In this document: piece by piece, positions 26,857 to 35,063 of the stretch
Layout of the letters: the number at the start of each line of letters is the position of its first letter
How positions within the stretch are numbered: position 1 is the first letter of the stretch
Source: Roseomonas sp. CECT 9278
GTDB lineage: Bacteria; Pseudomonadota; Alphaproteobacteria; Acetobacterales; Acetobacteraceae
DNA length: 39,702 bases
Direction: 5' to 3'
Assembly: GCF_918698155.1 (NCBI RefSeq)
Contig: NZ_CAKKLX010000045.1
Coordinates: forward strand, 1-39,702
Translations under genes and position numbers: made by a program
Notes under the pieces: model-generated
What the model saw: the letters and a program-made list of their open reading frames with translations, nothing else
What the model was told of the DNA's origin: nothing
Database searches by the model: none

Positions 26857-28014
26857 ATGCCGACCATCAACCTGCCCAACGGCGCGCGCGTGGAGCCCTT
26901 CACCACCAGCGCGCCGCGCGACTTCGCCCGCGCCACGCCGCCCTTCCCGCGCGTCGCACTCGCCGCCGCGCATGTCGTGGCCGACCCGCTGGCCGAACAG
27001 GACCCGTGGCTCGATGTGAAGATCGACTGGGACCGCACCATCGCCTTCCGCAAGCATTTGTGGTCGCTCGGCCTGGGCGTTGCCGAAGCCATGGACACCG
27101 CGCAGCGCGGCATGGGGTTGGACTGGGTCGGCGCGCAGGAACTGATCCGCCGTTCGCTCGACGCGATGAAGGACCACCCCGGCGCGGTGATGGCCTCGGG
27201 TGCCGGCACCGACCACCTCACGCCCGGCCCGGATGTGAGCGTGGACGACGTGATCCGCGCCTATGAGGAACAATGCGAGGCCGTCGAGGCGATGGGCGGG
27301 CGCATCATCCTGATGGCCTCGCGCGCCCTGGCCAAGGCTGCGCGCAGCCCGGCCGACTACGAGCGCGTCTATGGCCGCATCCTGTCGCAGGTGAAGCAGC
27401 CTGTGGTGATCCACTGGCTCGGCGAGATGTTCGACCCGGCGCTGGAAGGCTACTGGGGCAACCACGACCACATGGCGGCGATGGAGACCGCGCTCGCCGT
27501 CATCCACGCCCATGCCGACAAGGTCGATGGCGTGAAGATCTCGCTGCTCGATGACACCAAGGAGATCGCGATGCGCCGCCGCCTGCCGCGCGGCGTGCGG
27601 ATGTATACCGGCGATGACTTCAACTACGCCGAGCTGATCGCCGGCGACGAGCACGGCCATTCCGACGCGCTGCTCGGCATCTTCGACCCGATCGCGCCGG
27701 CGGTGGGCGGTGCGCTGGCGGCGCTGTCACGCAACGACCTGGCCACCTTCCACGACATCCTGGCACCCACGGTCCCGCTGAGCCGCCACATTTTTCGGGC
27801 ACCCACGCGCTTCTACAAGACCGGCGTGGTCTTCATGGCCTGGCTGGCCGGCCACCAGGACCATTTCGTGATGGTCGGCGGGCAGCAATCCACGCGCAGC
27901 ATCCAGCATTTTTCGGAGTTGTTCCGCCTGGCCGACCGCGCCGGCCTGCTGCGCGACCCTGACATGGCGGTGGCGCGGATGCGTTCGCTGCTCGCGCTGC
28001 ACGGGGTCGCGTGA
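26857..28014 (+). CDS. DUF993 family (dihydrodipicolinate synthase-like) protein
   Basis: A 385-residue protein of the DUF993 family, a TIM-barrel group related to DapA. K227 in DGVKISLLDD is the likely Schiff-base residue. TGDDFNYAELIAGDEHGHSDALLGIFDPI and GHQDHFVMVGGQQSTRS are hallmark stretches. AAAGGAG precedes the ATG. In other genomes this family is often found with a Gfo/Idh oxidoreductase and a xylose-isomerase-like protein, as here. The reaction is not established; an aldol cleavage of a sugar-derived acid is inferred. Its stop overlaps the next start (TGATG). Confidence 0.88.
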   Translation: MPTINLPNGARVEPFTTSAPRDFARATPPFPRVALAAAHVVADPLAEQDPWLDVKIDWDRTIAFRKHLWSLGLGVAEAMDTAQRGMGLDWVGAQELIRRSLDAMKDHPGAVMASGAGTDHLTPGPDVSVDDVIRAYEEQCEAVEAMGGRIILMASRALAKAARSPADYERVYGRILSQVKQPVVIHWLGEMFDPALEGYWGNHDHMAAMETALAVIHAHADKVDGVKISLLDDTKEIAMRRRLPRGVRMYTGDDFNYAELIAGDEHGHSDALLGIFDPIAPAVGGALAALSRNDLATFHDILAPTVPLSRHIFRAPTRFYKTGVVFMAWLAGHQDHFVMVGGQQSTRSIQHFSELFRLADRAGLLRDPDMAVARMRSLLALHGVA

Positions 28015-28808
28015 TGGGCGCGCCCGGGCCGCTCAGCCTCAACACCATCTCGGTGAAGGCGCTGACGCTGGCGCACTGCATCGAGGCCTGCGCGCGCCAC
28101 GGCATCCCCGGCATCTCGCCCTGGCGCGACGTGCTGGGTGCGATGGGCGTGGACGCCGCCGCGCGCCACATCCGCGATGCGGGCCTGAAGGTGACCGGCC
28201 TGTGCCGCGGTGGGATGTTCAACCTGCCCGGCGCGATCGACGACAACCGCCGCGCCATCGCCGAAGCCCACGCCATCGGCGCCGATTGCCTGGTGATGGT
28301 CTGCGGCGGGTTGCCCGCCGGCTCCAAGGACCTGCCCGGCGCGCGCGCCATGGTCCGCGACGGCCTGCACGCCATCCTGCCCGAGGCCCGCGCCGCCGGT
28401 GTCACCATCGCGCTGGAACCCCTGCACCCGATGACCTGCGCGGATCGTTCGGTGCTGTCCACGCTGGGCCAGGCGCTCGACCTGTGCGACGAGCTCGGCG
28501 CGGGGACCGGCGTGGCCGTCGATGTCTACCATGTCTGGTGGGACCCCGACCTGGCGCGCCAGATGGCGCGCGCGAAAGGCCGCATCGCCGGCTTCCATGT
28601 CTGCGACTGGAAATCCCCCACCACCGACCTGGTCTTCGACCGCGGCCTGCCGGGCGAGGGCGTGATCGACATCCCCGCCATCCGCGCCATGGCCGAAGCG
28701 TCGGGCTGGACCGGCGGCGTGGAAGTCGAGATCCTGTCGAATCATTGGTGGGCGCAGGACCCCGAGACGGTGCTGCGTGAGATCAAGGCCCGCCACGCCT
28801 TCTGCTGA
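28014..28808 (+). CDS. sugar phosphate isomerase/epimerase family (xylose isomerase-like TIM barrel)
   Basis: A 264-residue AP_endonuc_2-type TIM barrel. Probable metal ligands are E in ALEPLHPM, D in VAVDVYHVWWDPDL, H in GFHVCDWK and E in GGVEVEILSN, the order seen in 2-keto-myo-inositol dehydratase and hydroxypyruvate isomerase relatives. The ATG at 28014 overlaps the DUF993 stop by one base; the GTG just before it is an alternative. With the two aldolase-like enzymes and the dehydrogenase it forms the enzymatic core of the operon. Confidence 0.87.
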   Translation: MGAPGPLSLNTISVKALTLAHCIEACARHGIPGISPWRDVLGAMGVDAAARHIRDAGLKVTGLCRGGMFNLPGAIDDNRRAIAEAHAIGADCLVMVCGGLPAGSKDLPGARAMVRDGLHAILPEARAAGVTIALEPLHPMTCADRSVLSTLGQALDLCDELGAGTGVAVDVYHVWWDPDLARQMARAKGRIAGFHVCDWKSPTTDLVFDRGLPGEGVIDIPAIRAMAEASGWTGGVEVEILSNHWWAQDPETVLREIKARHAFC

Positions 28809-28839
28809 ACGACCAACGACGAACCGGGAGAGACAAACC

Positions 28840-29808
28840 ATGAAGGCCACGCGCCGCACGCTGATCGCCGCCACGCTGCTCGCCCCCGCCGTGGCGCGCG
28901 CACAGGCCTGGGCCCCCACGCGCCCCACGCGCTTCGTGGTGCCCTTCCCCGCCGGCGGCGCGACCGACGTGGTGGCGCGCGTGCTGGCCGAACGCCTGCA
29001 GGACAGCTTCGGCCAGCCGGTGGTGGTGGAAAACCGCACCGGCGCCGGCGGCAATATCGGTGTCGAGAACGTCGTGCGCAGCGCGCCGGATGGCAGCACC
29101 ATCCTGATGGGCACCACCGGCACGCTGACGGTGAACCCGCATCTGTATTCCAACCTCGGCTTCGACCCGCTGCGCGACCTGGCGCCCATCTCGATGGCCT
29201 TCACCACCGACCATGTGCTGGTGGTGAACCCGGCCGTGCAGGCGCAGACCGCGCAGGAATTCCTGGCGCTGGTGCGCGCACAGCCCGGGCGGCTGTCCTA
29301 CGGTTCGGCCGGCGCGGGGTCGTCCACGCATACCGTGCCGGAGTTGTTCAAGCTGGCCGCCGGCGTGCAGATCACGCATGTGCCCTATCGCGGCAGCGCG
29401 CCGGCGCTCAACGATCTGGTGGCCGGCAATGTGCAGATGATGCTGGACCAGATCCCCTCGGCGATCGGGCAGATCCAGGGTGGGCGCGTGCGCGCGCTGG
29501 CGGTGACCGGCGCGCGGCGTTCGGCCCTGCTGCCCAACGTGCCGACCATGGCCGAGATCGGCCTGGCCGATGCGCAGGCGACCTCCTGGGGTGCCGTGAT
29601 GGCGCCGGCCGGCACGCCGGCGCCCGCCATCGCGCGCTTCAACGCCGCGATCCGCGACGCGCTGGCGCAGCAGCCCGTGAAGGACCGCCTGGCCGCCGCG
29701 GGGGCCGAGGGCGTGGCCTCGACGCCCGAGGAACTCGCGACCTATCTGCGCGCCGAGAGCGCGAAATGGGCGCGCGTGGTGCGCGAGGCGCGGATCACGG
29801 TGAACTGA
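28840..29808 (+). CDS. tripartite tricarboxylate transporter substrate-binding protein (TctC/Bug)
   Basis: A 322-residue periplasmic binding protein of the Bug/TctC family. A signal peptide with paired arginines (MKATRRTLIAATLLAPAVARAQ) is followed by the ligand loops VPFPAGGATDVVAR and YGSAGAGSSTH and the VPYRGSAPALNDLVAGNVQMMLD stretch. Bug proteins bind carboxylates and related anions and feed TctAB permeases, which are absent here. It follows the TIM-barrel gene by 31 bp with GGGAG before the ATG, so it likely binds the operon's substrate. Confidence 0.93.
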   Translation: MKATRRTLIAATLLAPAVARAQAWAPTRPTRFVVPFPAGGATDVVARVLAERLQDSFGQPVVVENRTGAGGNIGVENVVRSAPDGSTILMGTTGTLTVNPHLYSNLGFDPLRDLAPISMAFTTDHVLVVNPAVQAQTAQEFLALVRAQPGRLSYGSAGAGSSTHTVPELFKLAAGVQITHVPYRGSAPALNDLVAGNVQMMLDQIPSAIGQIQGGRVRALAVTGARRSALLPNVPTMAEIGLADAQATSWGAVMAPAGTPAPAIARFNAAIRDALAQQPVKDRLAAAGAEGVASTPEELATYLRAESAKWARVVREARITVN

Positions 29809-29809
29809 G

Positions 29810-29938
29810 AAGGTTGGGGGAGAGAACTCCCCCAAACCCCCTCCTTTTTTTGTCACCTGGGAACTGACTTCGGCTGTCAGTCTCCAGGTGCCAGAAAAAG
29901 GGCGGGGGTTCGGGGGAGGTTCTCCTCCCCCGACCTTT
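29810..29938. repeat. complex palindromic intergenic element (three stem-loops)
   Basis: Two arms of about 50 bp (29810-29860 and 29884-29938) are imperfect reverse complements. They enclose a centre, CTGAC-TTCGGCT-GTCAG. The left arm folds alone (TTGGGGGAG, loop AGAA, CTCCCCCAA), as does the right (10-bp stem, loop TTCT), and a T7 run is at 29845-29851. It fills most of the 176-bp gap between two TctC-type genes of the same operon. The layout is that of a MITE-like or REP/BIME element. Confidence 0.75.
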
Positions 29939-29984
29939 CCTTCTGCCCTTCCCCGGCGCAGCATCGCCGCCGGAGGAACCGCCC

Positions 29985-30941
29985 ATGCGCCGCCGCGCCC
30001 TGCTCGCGCTGCCGGTGCTGCTCACCGCGCCGGTCGCGCATGCGCAGCAGCGCCCCTTGCGCATCATCACCCCCTTTGCCACCGGCGGCGCCACCGACAC
30101 GCTGGCGCGCATCATCGGTGCGCGCATCACCGCGCTGACCGGCCAGGCGGTGGTGGTGGAGGCGCGCCCCGGCGCCGGCGGCGACCTGGCGATGCAGGCC
30201 GGCGCCGCGGCGGAACCGGACGGGCATACGCTGGTCCTGGGCAGCGATTCCTCGATGGTGCGCAACCCGATGCTGCGCCGGGGCATTCCCTATGACCCCG
30301 AACGCGACTTCGCGCCGATCGCGCGGCTGGTCGTCTCCTGGTACGCGATCGCGGTGAACGCCGCGCTGCCGGTGCGTACGCTGGCGGACTTCATCGCCTG
30401 GGCGCGCGCCAATCCGGGGCGGGTGAACTACGGCTCCGCCGGGCCAGGCACGCTCGCGCATGTCATCGGGGAGATGATGAGCCAGGGCCTCGGGCTCGAC
30501 ATGCAGCACGTGCCCTATCGCGGCGCCAGCCCGGCCTTGCAGGACCTGGTGGCGGGGCGGCTGCAGTTCTACGCGGTCTCGGCCGGCGGGCTGCTGAACC
30601 TGCTGCGCGAGGGCAGCGTGCGGGTGCTGGCGGTGACCGGCGCCACCCGCCAGCCCGCGCTGCCCGGCGTGCCGACCATCGCGGAGGCCGGCTTCGCGGA
30701 ATACGACCATTCGGCCTTCTATTCGCTCTCGGCGCCGGCGCGCGTGCCGCCGGGTTTCGTCGACCAGACCGGGGCGCTGCTCGGGCGCGTCATCGGCGAA
30801 CCGGATACGGCGGAGCGGCTGCGGGCGCTGGCGCTCGACCCGGCCTTCCTCGACCCGGCGGCATTCCGCGCCTTCCTGGCGGCCGAGCGCATCCGCTGGC
30901 GCGACATCATCGCCCGCACCGGGCTCAGGCTGGAGGGATGA
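29985..30941 (+). CDS. tripartite tricarboxylate transporter substrate-binding protein (TctC/Bug)
   Basis: A 318-residue second Bug-type protein of the operon with a signal peptide (MRRRALLALPVLLTAPVAHAQ) and the ligand loops TPFATGGATDTLAR and YGSAGPGTLAH. It also has VPYRGASPALQDLVAGRLQFYAV. It is clearly diverged from the 28840 protein, so it is not a recent duplicate and may have another ligand. GGAGG precedes the ATG. Its stop overlaps the next start (ATGA), which ties it to the two small downstream genes. Confidence 0.93.
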   Translation: MRRRALLALPVLLTAPVAHAQQRPLRIITPFATGGATDTLARIIGARITALTGQAVVVEARPGAGGDLAMQAGAAAEPDGHTLVLGSDSSMVRNPMLRRGIPYDPERDFAPIARLVVSWYAIAVNAALPVRTLADFIAWARANPGRVNYGSAGPGTLAHVIGEMMSQGLGLDMQHVPYRGASPALQDLVAGRLQFYAVSAGGLLNLLREGSVRVLAVTGATRQPALPGVPTIAEAGFAEYDHSAFYSLSAPARVPPGFVDQTGALLGRVIGEPDTAERLRALALDPAFLDPAAFRAFLAAERIRWRDIIARTGLRLEG

Positions 30942-31546
30942 CGCCGATGACGCTGCTGCGCTTCGAGGAATTCACCGCGAAACCCCGCCGCGCCGCCGCG
31001 CTGCAAGGCAAGCTGCGCGACGTGCCCGGCGGGCGGCTGTTCGGCCTGTGGCGGGCGCAGATCGGCCCGTCGATGAACATCGTCACCCGCGCCTCGTTGT
31101 GGCCGGGCGAACCGCCGGCAACGGCCGAGGCGGCGGATCCCGACATCGCCGCGCTGCGCACGCGCACGCTCAGCATCCTCACGCGCGGGGAGACACCGCC
31201 CGACCCTGCGCGCGGTGGCATCGTCACGCATCGCTGGTTCATCCTGCCGGCCGATCGCGTGGCGGAGATGGTCGCCATCACCACCGAGGCCTGGGTCGGC
31301 TTCGAGGGCGATACAGGGTCGGAACCGCTCGGCCTGTGGCAGGACCGCGCGGCGGGCGAACCGGCGCATGTGCTGCTGATGACCTGGTATCCCTCGCTCG
31401 CGGGCTGGGAGCAGAGCCGCTTCTGGAACAGTGCCGCCGCCGGCCCCGACCAGGCGCAGCGTGCGAAGTGGGGCGCCTTGTTCGCGCGCCGCCGCGACAT
31501 GCTGCTCGACACCTGGGTCACCGTGCACGGAGCCGAATCGACATGA
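30938..31546 (+). CDS. small alpha/beta protein, possibly NIPSNAP-like
   Basis: A 202-residue cytosolic protein. Segments such as HRWFILPADRVAEMVAITTEAWVGFE and HVLLMTWYPSLAGWEQSRFWN recall ferredoxin-like NIPSNAP/dimeric alpha-beta barrel proteins, but the assignment is loose. The ATG at 30938 overlaps the preceding stop. GGAGGG lies too close to it and about ten bases before a second in-frame ATG at 30947, so the real start may be nine bases later. It couples to the next gene through another ATGA overlap. Confidence 0.65.
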   Translation: MTPMTLLRFEEFTAKPRRAAALQGKLRDVPGGRLFGLWRAQIGPSMNIVTRASLWPGEPPATAEAADPDIAALRTRTLSILTRGETPPDPARGGIVTHRWFILPADRVAEMVAITTEAWVGFEGDTGSEPLGLWQDRAAGEPAHVLLMTWYPSLAGWEQSRFWNSAAAGPDQAQRAKWGALFARRRDMLLDTWVTVHGAEST

Positions 31547-31929
31547 GCGAGACCGACATCGCCGCCGCCCGCGCCGCCATGGACGGCTTCATGGCGGCGC
31601 TGAATGCCGAGGATGCGGAGGCCATCCGCACCCGCTGGTTCCACTTCCCGCATGTGCGCTTCCACAGCGGCCGCGTGACGGTGTTCGCCACACCGCAGGA
31701 CTACGCCTCGATCGTGCTGGCCAAGACCGGCCAGGCGGCGGAATGGGCGCGCAGCGCGTGGGACTACGTCGAATGCGTCGATGCCGGCCCGGGCAAGGTG
31801 CATTTCCGCGTGCAATTCAGCCGCTACCGCCGCGACGGGTCGCTGCTCGGGTCCTACCGGTCCTTCTACATCGTGACCCTCAAGGACGGCCGCTGGGCGA
31901 TCGAGGGGCGGTCCTCCTGGGCGGAGTGA
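31543..31929 (+). CDS. NTF2-like / SnoaL-type protein
   Basis: A 128-residue protein of the cone-shaped NTF2-like fold. An N-terminal helix (AAARAAMDGFMAALNAEDAEAI) is followed by curved strands (WFHFPHVRFHSGRVTVF, KVHFRVQFSRYRRDGS, YRSFYIVTLKDGRWAIEGRSSWAE). Members act as isomerases, hydrolases or binding proteins, and no catalytic set is obvious. It is the last gene of the operon and ends flush against the convergent NHL gene, with stops at 31929 and 31930 and no spacer. Confidence 0.78.
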   Translation: MSETDIAAARAAMDGFMAALNAEDAEAIRTRWFHFPHVRFHSGRVTVFATPQDYASIVLAKTGQAAEWARSAWDYVECVDAGPGKVHFRVQFSRYRRDGSLLGSYRSFYIVTLKDGRWAIEGRSSWAE

Positions 31930-32778
31930 TCACAGCGGCACCAGCCGCGTCAGCCGCGACGGGGTCTGCTCGGACAGGAAGATGCAGCCATCCGGGCCGC
32001 GCCACATGCCATGCGCGCCGTTCAGCACCGGCCGGCAGCGGCCGAGGATCGCGCCGTCCTTCGACAGCAGCGAGAGCTGCGGCACCTGGTCGGTCACATA
32101 CAGCCCGCCATCGGGGCCGCCATGCACGCTCATGGGCTTGTGGTTGCCGCGCCAGTCGGCGAGCCACGCCCCGTCCGGCGTGAAGACCTGCACACGGTTG
32201 TTCTCGCGGTCGGCCACGGTCACGCGGCCATCGGGCAGCACCCAGACGGAATGCGGCGTGGAGAATTCGCCGGGGCCGGTGCCTTCCCGGCCCCAACGGC
32301 CGAGCGGCGTGCCCTCGGCGCTGAAGCGATGCACCACCGACGCGGCATAGCCATCGGCGACATAGATCGTCCCGTCAGGGCCGAAGGCGACGTCGCAGGG
32401 CGCGTTGAAGGGTTCGCCCGGCGCATGCCGCTTGCCGATGCCACCAAGCCGCTTGCCGTCCGGCGAGAAGATGATGATCTCCTGCGCGTCCCGATCCACC
32501 ACGAAGACGCGCCCATCGGGGTGCACGGACAGCATGTGGCCATCCGCCACCTCCGCCCCGCCCCAGGCGGCGATGCGCCTGCCATCCGGCGCCAGCACCA
32601 CCACCGCGGGCGCCTCGGCATCCGTCATCGGGTCCTGGCGGAGCTGGACATGGACACGGCCCTGCGCGTCGCAGGCCACGTCGGATGGCACGCCCTGTCC
32701 GGCCGGCACCTCGCCCCAGGGGCGCTCCACGCGATAGGTCGTGGCGCCGAGGCGGACACGGAGCTCGTGACGGGGCAT
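31930..32778 (-). CDS. NHL-repeat beta-propeller protein
   Basis: A 282-residue protein built from NHL repeats, six-bladed propeller style. Repeated pieces are PSDVACDAQGRVHV, SVHPDGRVFVVDRDAQEIIIFSPDG, PCDVAFGPDGTIYVADGYAASVVHRFSAEG, PHSVWVLPDGRVTVADRENNRVQVFTPDG and MSVHGGPDGGLYVTD. No signal peptide is seen. It resembles the lyase half of peptidyl-glycine alpha-amidating enzymes and bacterial 6-bladed propeller proteins; activity is unknown. AGGAG precedes the ATG. It faces the catabolic operon, so a link to the same compound is possible but unsupported. Confidence 0.85.
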   Translation of the reverse strand: MPRHELRVRLGATTYRVERPWGEVPAGQGVPSDVACDAQGRVHVQLRQDPMTDAEAPAVVVLAPDGRRIAAWGGAEVADGHMLSVHPDGRVFVVDRDAQEIIIFSPDGKRLGGIGKRHAPGEPFNAPCDVAFGPDGTIYVADGYAASVVHRFSAEGTPLGRWGREGTGPGEFSTPHSVWVLPDGRVTVADRENNRVQVFTPDGAWLADWRGNHKPMSVHGGPDGGLYVTDQVPQLSLLSKDGAILGRCRPVLNGAHGMWRGPDGCIFLSEQTPSRLTRLVPL

Positions 32779-33023
32779 GGGCGGGTCTCCTGGAAGCGTG
32801 CCCGCAGCCTGCCGTCAGGCCCGCGCGACCACAACCGGCCATGACGGGCCCGGCGGCGAGACGGCGCCGGCCCCGCGCGCCGCGGGGTGGCACCACGGCG
32901 GGTTCCGTCCGGCGGGCATAAGCCGCTCCCGTGGCTCGGTTTCTGCGGGGCGGGAAATCAGCCCCGGAAGATTCCATCCGGTCCGATATTGTTCTAGCCT
33001 CGGCGCAACCCGGGAGACCGCCC

Positions 33024-33803
33024 TTGACCAGATCCTGCGCTGCCTTCGGAGCCCTGCTCGGGCTCGTCATCCTCACCGGTTGCGACCAGGCCGCGGGCGT
33101 TGTCGGCGGGGCCGCCGGGCAGGCCGCCTCGGGCGCGGTGGCCGGTGCCGTCGGCGGGCCGGCCGGCCAGGTGGCGGGCGCCGCTGCCGGGGCTGCGGCC
33201 AGCGCGGCCGCCACGCCGGCAGCCCAGCAACTGGCCAGCCTGACCGCGGCTGCCGGGCAGAACGCCTGGGACACCGTCGCCAACGCGACCATCGCCGCCT
33301 GCACCGGCGCCGCCGACAAGGATTGCGCCGAGGCCCAGGCCCTGCGCGCGCGCGCCTGCCGCCGCCAGGCCGCCACCGCGCCGGCCGACCAGCGCGGGCG
33401 CTACCGGGATTGCGCGGTCACGGCCGGCCAGGCGGCGCTGGCCGCCGGCGGGGCGAATACCCAGGTGCAGCGCAATGGCTGGCGCGAGGAACTGCTCGCC
33501 GCCCTGTACGATCGCCGCGCCGTCACCCCGCGCGCCAGCATCTGCCCCGACAACGACCTGATGCGCGCCGAGGCCGACACGCTGCTGCGCGACGCGCCGG
33601 GCAATGCCAGCGCCCGCTTCCATGGCGGCAGCGCGCGGCTGATGGGCGTCGCGGTGTCCTGCGCCGCCGACGACCAGCGCTGCCCGGACCTCGCGCAGGC
33701 GGCGCGGCTGCTGACGCCGCCATCCTCCGACCCGCGCTGGGTGCAGACGCTCGAAGGCGTGCGCACGCAGCAGCGCGTGGTGGTCGGCTGCCCCGACGCC
33801 TGA
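33024..33803 (+). CDS. lipoprotein of unknown function
   Basis: A 259-residue protein starting at a TTG (33024), chosen because GGGAG lies 8-10 bases before it and because the result is a proper lipoprotein signal. The leader ends in LVILTGC, a lipobox whose cysteine would be lipidated. A low-complexity Gly/Ala-rich segment follows (about 22-70), resembling a glycine-zipper. The C-terminal domain has about eight cysteines, likely disulfide-bonded (AACTGAADKDC, RACRRQ, DCAV, SICPD, SCAADDQRCPD, GCPDA). No known domain is recognised. The 245-bp gap before it holds only an A/T-rich patch near 32985. Confidence 0.7.
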   Translation: MTRSCAAFGALLGLVILTGCDQAAGVVGGAAGQAASGAVAGAVGGPAGQVAGAAAGAAASAAATPAAQQLASLTAAAGQNAWDTVANATIAACTGAADKDCAEAQALRARACRRQAATAPADQRGRYRDCAVTAGQAALAAGGANTQVQRNGWREELLAALYDRRAVTPRASICPDNDLMRAEADTLLRDAPGNASARFHGGSARLMGVAVSCAADDQRCPDLAQAARLLTPPSSDPRWVQTLEGVRTQQRVVVGCPDA

Positions 33804-33814
33804 GGCCGGCCCGT

Positions 33815-33837
33815 CGCCCGCGATTCCGGCGCGGGCG
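33815..33837. terminator. hairpin between convergent genes
   Basis: CGCCCGCG (33815-33822) pairs perfectly with CGCGGGCG (33830-33837) across a 7-base loop, in the 89-bp gap between the lipoprotein gene and the TctC-type gene at 33893. There is no T-run, so it is a probable but not canonical terminator. Confidence 0.45.
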
Positions 33838-33892
33838 GCAGGCCGGTGCCGGGCTGCAGAATGCGCCGCTCGGCGCAGTCTCGAACGGTCTC

Positions 33893-34873
33893 TCAGTCCA
33901 CCCGGGCGCCGGAGGCGCGGATGATCGGCGCCAGCCGCGCTTCCTCGGCGGCGCGGAAATCGGCGATCTGCTCCGGCGTGGTCCACCAGGCCGTCGCCCC
34001 CTGGTCGAGGTAGGCGCGCTTCAGCTCCTCCGATTCCAGGGCGCGGCGCGCCAGCGCCGAGATGCGCGCCACCACCTCGCGCGGGATGCCGGCCGGCCCG
34101 CACAGGCAGGTCCAGGAGGACATGTCGAAGCCCGCCAGCGTCTCGGCGATCGCGGGCGTGTCCGGCACCACCGGGCTGCGCGCGCGCGAGGTGACGCCGA
34201 GCGCGCGCACCCGCCCTTCCCGCGCCTGGGCCAGCGCGCCGGGGATATTGTCGAAGATCATGTGCACGCGCCCGGCGATGATGTCCGGATAGGCCGCCGC
34301 GCTGCCGCGATAGGGGATGTGGTTGATCTCGACCCCCGCCAGGGCACGGAACAGCTCGCCGGAGATATGCAGCGTGGTGCCCGACCCCGCCGAGGCATAG
34401 GCGTATTTGCCCGGGTTGGCCTTCAGATGCGCGATCAGCTCGGGCACCGTGCGCGCCGGCATGTCGTTGTTCACCACCAGCAGGTTCGGCAACTGCCACA
34501 TGCCGCTGGCAAAGCTGAAGTCGCGCTGCGGGTTGAAGGGCAGGCGCGCATAGAGCGTGGGGGCGATGGCATGGGTCGCGATGCCGCCCAGGCCCAGCGT
34601 GTAGCCATCGGGCGGCGCCTGCGCGATCGCCTGGTTGCCGACGATCCCGGCCGAGCCGGTGCGGTTCTCGACCACGAATTGCTGGCCCGACAATTCCGCC
34701 ATCTTCTGGCACAGCTGGCGCGACAGCGTGTCGGTCGGCCCGCCGGCGGTATAGGGGTTGATGTAGCGGACCGGGCGCGCGGGCCAGGCCTCCTGCGCGC
34801 CGGCCAGGCGGGGCGCGGCCAGGCCGCCCATGGCGGCCAGCGCGGCGCGGCGGCGGATCGCGGTCAGTCTCAT
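33893..34873 (-). CDS. tripartite tricarboxylate transporter substrate-binding protein (TctC/Bug)
   Basis: A 326-residue Bug-family periplasmic protein. A signal peptide with an RRR cluster (MRLTAIRRRAALAAMGG...AGAQ) precedes the ligand loops NPYTAGGPTDTLSR and YASAGSGTTLH and the IPYRGSAAAYPDIIAGRVHMIFD stretch. Its loops differ from those of the two Bug proteins in the operon, suggesting another ligand. It stands alone, divergent from secB with 190 bp between, and no TctA or TctB gene is in the window. GGGAGAGGG precedes the ATG. Confidence 0.93.
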   Translation of the reverse strand: MRLTAIRRRAALAAMGGLAAPRLAGAQEAWPARPVRYINPYTAGGPTDTLSRQLCQKMAELSGQQFVVENRTGSAGIVGNQAIAQAPPDGYTLGLGGIATHAIAPTLYARLPFNPQRDFSFASGMWQLPNLLVVNNDMPARTVPELIAHLKANPGKYAYASAGSGTTLHISGELFRALAGVEINHIPYRGSAAAYPDIIAGRVHMIFDNIPGALAQAREGRVRALGVTSRARSPVVPDTPAIAETLAGFDMSSWTCLCGPAGIPREVVARISALARRALESEELKRAYLDQGATAWWTTPEQIADFRAAEEARLAPIIRASGARVD

Positions 34874-35063
34874 GCGGTGTCCCTCTCCCTGGCGGCCACC
34901 TTGCGCGGGGCCGTTCCGGCGCCAGCCTAGGCGCCGGGTGGCCGGCGGCGCGAGCATCTTCGCCAGCCAGTCGCGCACCAGGTTTGCCGCCCCACCGCCC
35001 CGCGTGCTAACCGCCCCGCGATTGCCAGGCGCGCCCGACGCGTCCGCTCCGAAAGGCCCCGCG

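Noticed and set aside
29845..29851. The T7 run after the left-arm hairpin considered as a simple intrinsic terminator.
   Set aside because: Nine bases separate the stem from the T-run, and the whole is part of a larger palindrome in the middle of an operon. I describe it as a palindromic element instead.
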